Shown in pieces: positions 61,247 through 64,000 of a DNA stretch of 64,000 nucleotides (position 1 is the stretch's first letter; every line of letters begins with the position of its first letter). Below the pieces are notes generated by a model that made no database searches, was not told the DNA's origin, and saw only the letters and a program-made list of their open reading frames with translations. This DNA is from JADYZU01 sp964540965 (GTDB lineage: Bacteria; Pseudomonadota; Alphaproteobacteria; Rhodobacterales; Rhodobacteraceae), in assembly GCA_964540965.1 (NCBI GenBank), contig CAZIOT010000013.1, positions 1-64,000 of the forward strand, given 5' to 3'. Position numbers and translations under genes: made by a program.

Positions 61247-62014
61247 ATGGCCGACGACACGACCGCGCCGTTCTATGCGGCGGCCACCTGGTATCGCGAC
61301 GGCCGCGGCCCGCGCTATGACCAACTGCACCGCCATATCGCCGCCGCCATCGGCGATGGCCGGCTGGAACCCGGCAGCCAGCTCCCCCCGGAACGCGACC
61401 TTGCCGAACTGGCGCAGGTCAGCCGGGTGACGGTCAGGAATGCGGTGGCGGCCTTGGTCGCTGCCGGGCTGGTCGAACAGCGGCGCGGCGCCGGCACCTT
61501 TGTCCGGCTGCAGGCGCCGCGGCTGGAACAATCGCTGTCCTCGCTGACCTCGTTCACCGACTACATGCTGGCGCGGGGCAAGACCTCGTCCTCGGTGGTG
61601 CTGTCGCAGGGGCTGTTCTTTCCCGCGCCCGAGGAAAGCCTTGCCCTGGGCGTGCCCGGCACCGAGCGCGTCGCCCGGATCGAACGGCTGCGCAGCGCCG
61701 ATGGCGTGCCGATGGCCATCGAACGGTCGTCGCTGCCGCATGACATCCTGCCCGATCCGGGGCTGGTCGAAACCTCGCTCTATTCCGTGCTGCGCGGGCT
61801 GGCCGGGGCGCCGACGCGGGCGATCCAGCGCATCACCGCGCTGAACCTTGGCGCCCGCGACGCCGACCTGATGCGCCTGCCCGAGGGCACGGCGGTGCTG
61901 CTGATCGACCGCACCGGATACCTGCCCTCGGGCCGGCCGATCGAATTCACCCGCGGCCTCTACCGGTCGGACATCTACGACTTCGTGGCCGAACTGCGAC
62001 TGGATGGCACCTGA
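61247..62014 (+). CDS. GntR-family regulator, HutC/UTRA type (NagR-like)
   Basis: A 255-aa repressor. Residues 20-85 form the GntR winged helix (YDQLHRHIAAAIGDGRLEPGSQLPPERDLAELAQVSRVTVRNAV), and about 100-245 the UTRA ligand-binding domain (RIERLRSADGVPMAIERSSLP, IEFTRGLYRSDIYDFVAEL). The ligand is probably an amino-sugar phosphate, as for NagR. GGGGAAAGGGC precedes the ATG. It overlaps the GH20 gene by one base (TGATG) and is divergent from the transporter operon. Confidence 0.9.
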   Translation: MADDTTAPFYAAATWYRDGRGPRYDQLHRHIAAAIGDGRLEPGSQLPPERDLAELAQVSRVTVRNAVAALVAAGLVEQRRGAGTFVRLQAPRLEQSLSSLTSFTDYMLARGKTSSSVVLSQGLFFPAPEESLALGVPGTERVARIERLRSADGVPMAIERSSLPHDILPDPGLVETSLYSVLRGLAGAPTRAIQRITALNLGARDADLMRLPEGTAVLLIDRTGYLPSGRPIEFTRGLYRSDIYDFVAELRLDGT

Positions 62015-63846
62015 TGATCCTGACTTTCGACGCAAGCATCGACGGCGCGGTGATCCGTGCCGAGATCGGCAGCGACCGCGACCTGACGGCGCCGGTCTGG
62101 TGTTTCTCGCTGATGGCGCCGGGGCGGGTGGTCGCGGGCGGTGAATGGCTGACCGGGCTGGGCGGATATTGCGAGGTCCGCCTGCCCGACCTGCGGGCCG
62201 GGCAGGTCCATGCGGTGACGATTGCCCATGCCAATCCCGATTTCCGCCCGGTGAACCGGGCCTGGCTGCCGCTGGGCGGGTATCTGCGGCTGGCTGACGG
62301 GTCGTGCCACGCGCTGCCGGACCTGCCGGCCGGCGTCGCCCCCTGCCGCGACCGCACCGCGCCGGAACCCTCCGGCCTGCGCCTGATCCCGCCGCCCGCG
62401 GACTGGGCGCCGGGCGAGGGCACCCTTGCCGCCCGCGGCTTTGCCGTCAGTGGCGAACCCTTTGCCGCCGCCGATGGTCTGTCGCGGCGACTGGGTTTTG
62501 GCCCGTTCATCGACGCCACCGGCGTGAAGATCGACGTGCATCACGACCCGTCGCTGCCCGACGAGGCGCAGGTGATCGAAATCGGGGCGCAGGGCATCCG
62601 CCTGTCGGCCTCGGGCCGGGGCGGGCTGTTCCATGGCGCGGTCACGCTGATGACGCTGGCGCAGACGCATCAGGGCGCCCTGCCCTGCGGCACGATCACC
62701 GACCGCCCCCGCTTTGGCTGGCGGGGCCAGCATCTGGACTGCGCGCGGCATTTCTTTCGCACCGGCACCATCACCCGGCTCATGGACCTGATGGCGCTGC
62801 TCAAGCTCAACCGTTTCCACTGGCATTTCGCCGATGACGAGGCTTTCCGGCTTGAAATCGACGGCGCCCCCGACCTGTGGCGCAAGACCGCCTGGCGCGG
62901 CGAGGGCGAGTTGGTGCCCGGAGTCTTTGGCGGCGGCATCCGCGCCGGCGGCAGCTATTCCAGGGCCGAGGTCGCGGCGCTGATCGACCATGCCGCGGCG
63001 CTGAACATCCAGATCCTGCCCGAGGTCGAGGTGCCGGCCCATGCCCTCGCGCTCAACCGCGCCATCCCCGGCCTGCGCGACCCGCGCGACAGCGGGTCCG
63101 AATGCAGCGTACAGGGATACCCCGAGAATGCGGTGAACCCGGCGATGCCGGCGACCTTTGATTTCCTGACGCCGCTTCTGGCCGAGGTCGCGGCGATCTT
63201 TCCCATGGGAATGCTGCATCTGGGCTGCGACGAACTGGCCCCCGGCACCTGGGACGGATCGCCCGCCGCCGCCGTGCTGAAGCAGCGCGAGGGGCTGGGG
63301 AACCGCGACGATCTGCAGGGCTGGATGATGGCGCGGCTGGCCGCCGATCTGGCCGCGCGCGGCATCCGCTCCGCGGCATGGGAGGAAGCGGCCCGTGGCG
63401 CGCAGGGCGGCATCGGCCATGGCGCGCTGATGTTTTCCTGGACCGGACAGGGGCCGGGCATCGCCGCGGCGCGGATGGGCCATGACGTGGTGATGTGCCC
63501 GGCGCAGCACGCCTATCTGGACATGGCACATACCGGCGATCCCGGCGACTGGGGCGCCGCCTGGGCGGCTTTCGTGTCGCTTGAGGATACCGTCGACTGG
63601 CAGGTGGTGCCCGAGGGCGCCGCCGACATCGCGCCGCGCATCGCCGGGGTGCAGGGCTGTTTCTGGTCGGAATTCACCACAGCCGACCGGCAGATGGAGG
63701 CGATGCTGGCGCCGCGCATCCTGGGCATCGCCGCCAAGGCCTGGGGGGCCGAGGGCGCGGTGGACGGCGCCGGGCTGCGCGCGCTGGCCGGGGCCTATGC
63801 GCCGCTGTTCGACCGGATGGGCTGGGAGCGGCACCGGGGGGCGTGA
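62014..63846 (+). CDS. Beta-N-acetylhexosaminidase, glycoside hydrolase family 20
   Basis: A 610-aa enzyme with an N-terminal beta domain, a GH20b-like domain (about 120-225) and the catalytic barrel (about 230-590). HLGCDELAPGTW near residue 405 holds the Asp-Glu pair for substrate-assisted catalysis; RGQHLDCARHFF, HWHFADDEAFRLEI and LPEVEVPAHA are further GH20 marks. There is no signal peptide, so it cleaves imported chitobiose-type or GalNAc-containing disaccharides in the cytoplasm. It is coupled to gntR. Confidence 0.92.
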   Translation: MILTFDASIDGAVIRAEIGSDRDLTAPVWCFSLMAPGRVVAGGEWLTGLGGYCEVRLPDLRAGQVHAVTIAHANPDFRPVNRAWLPLGGYLRLADGSCHALPDLPAGVAPCRDRTAPEPSGLRLIPPPADWAPGEGTLAARGFAVSGEPFAAADGLSRRLGFGPFIDATGVKIDVHHDPSLPDEAQVIEIGAQGIRLSASGRGGLFHGAVTLMTLAQTHQGALPCGTITDRPRFGWRGQHLDCARHFFRTGTITRLMDLMALLKLNRFHWHFADDEAFRLEIDGAPDLWRKTAWRGEGELVPGVFGGGIRAGGSYSRAEVAALIDHAAALNIQILPEVEVPAHALALNRAIPGLRDPRDSGSECSVQGYPENAVNPAMPATFDFLTPLLAEVAAIFPMGMLHLGCDELAPGTWDGSPAAAVLKQREGLGNRDDLQGWMMARLAADLAARGIRSAAWEEAARGAQGGIGHGALMFSWTGQGPGIAAARMGHDVVMCPAQHAYLDMAHTGDPGDWGAAWAAFVSLEDTVDWQVVPEGAADIAPRIAGVQGCFWSEFTTADRQMEAMLAPRILGIAAKAWGAEGAVDGAGLRALAGAYAPLFDRMGWERHRGA

Positions 63847-63873
63847 TGCAAGGGGGGGAGCGAGGGACGCCCC

Positions 63874-63898
63874 GCAGGGTGGGCAATCGCCCACCGCC
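63874..63898. repeat. Dispersed palindromic repeat, copy 9 (single)
   Basis: GCAGGGTGGGCAATCGCCCACC followed by GCC: the same right half as at 34077 and 56688. It lies between the GH20 gene and the convergent partial gene and may terminate one or both. Confidence 0.8.
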
Positions 63899-63909
63899 CC
63901 CGGCCGGAG

Positions 63910-64000
63910 TCACCCCGGCAGAGCCCGGAAGTCCTCGGGCATCAGGAACAGGTCGGTCACCCCCGGCCGGGCGCCGGCCGCGGTCAGCATGGCGTGGATC
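63910..64000 (-). CDS. 3' end of an unidentified gene, cut by the window edge
   Basis: The minus strand reads in frame IHAMLTAAGARPGVTDLFLM followed by PEDFRALPG and a stop at 63912-63910. About 29 codons are visible. The codon use is like that of the neighbours. The family cannot be told from this piece. Confidence 0.6.
   Translation of the reverse strand, partial: IHAMLTAAGARPGVTDLFLMPEDFRALPG

Noticed and set aside
59996..62035. 679-codon minus-strand frame covering permease, control region and gntR antisense
   Set aside because: The part upstream of 60997 is antisense to gntR and has no permease-like features; MTDAAL is the sensible start.

Overview
The window comes from a high-GC alphaproteobacterium, most likely a member of the Rhodobacterales (Paracoccaceae/Rhodobacteraceae). 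This rests on the MipZ division-site ATPase, msrPQ, a PCu(A)C copper chaperone beside a DUF2946-like protein, a MeaB GTPase, an rRNA-type promoter and leader with boxA at the left edge, and the general gene style: dense, short intergenic regions and many start/stop overlaps. No plasmid, phage or transposon machinery is visible. One stretch of 100 Ns (10598-10697) is flanked by an exact 55-bp duplication and looks like an assembly artefact.

Regions 1-31 kb are mostly housekeeping and general physiology. In order: rRNA operon promoter/leader pointing left out of the window; methionine sulfoxide repair (msrPQ); a DEAD-box helicase; mipZ; polyphosphate kinase 2; copper handling; meaB; ribosomal protein L28; a membrane GGDEF-EAL protein; two SDRs; the ABC-F translation factor EttA; a run of very small ORFs; thioredoxin 2; a cold-shock protein with a JAMM-type lipoprotein; an arylesterase divergent from a YbbA/YbbP-like ABC exporter; a PHP phosphoesterase; a glutamyl-tRNA synthetase; a minimal zinc metalloprotease; an MBL-fold hydrolase; a PfkB kinase; RtcB; and an MFS/MarR pair with a palindromic operator.

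Region 31.5-48.9 kb is a catabolic island of unknown substrate. A LacI-family regulator (42068-43072) sits in an operon with a sugar-type ABC importer, a 46-aa protein and an amidase. Four 16-bp LacI-type operators (central CG, consensus roughly TTGnn nn CG Tn TGCAn) lie before four transcription units: hisD-like 1 followed by an SDR, two two-domain NTF2/SnoaL proteins and a cupin; the divergent hisD-like 2; the ABC importer operon; and a third two-domain NTF2 protein. The shared operators argue that these units form one regulon and one pathway. Further along the same strand are a MetE-core methyltransferase, a broken 5' copy of it, an AT-rich inserted gene and an alpha/beta hydrolase.

Region 50-63.9 kb is an amino-sugar utilisation cluster: GntR/UTRA regulator plus cytoplasmic GH20 hexosaminidase, divergent from two ABC permeases, binding protein, ATPase, a Gfo/Idh/MocA oxidoreductase, a NagB-II type and an AgaS type SIS deaminase, a ROK kinase, a GatZ/KbaZ-like protein and NagA. 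It can route both GlcNAc and GalNAc to fructose 6-phosphate on paper. Hairpins inside this operon suggest that it is expressed in segments.

Across the window, nine copies of a dispersed palindromic element built on GTAGGGTGGGTC/GACCCACCCTAC or its GTAGGGTGGGC variant sit between genes, including a tight group at 13.4-13.7 kb. No tRNA, CRISPR array or insertion sequence was recognised.
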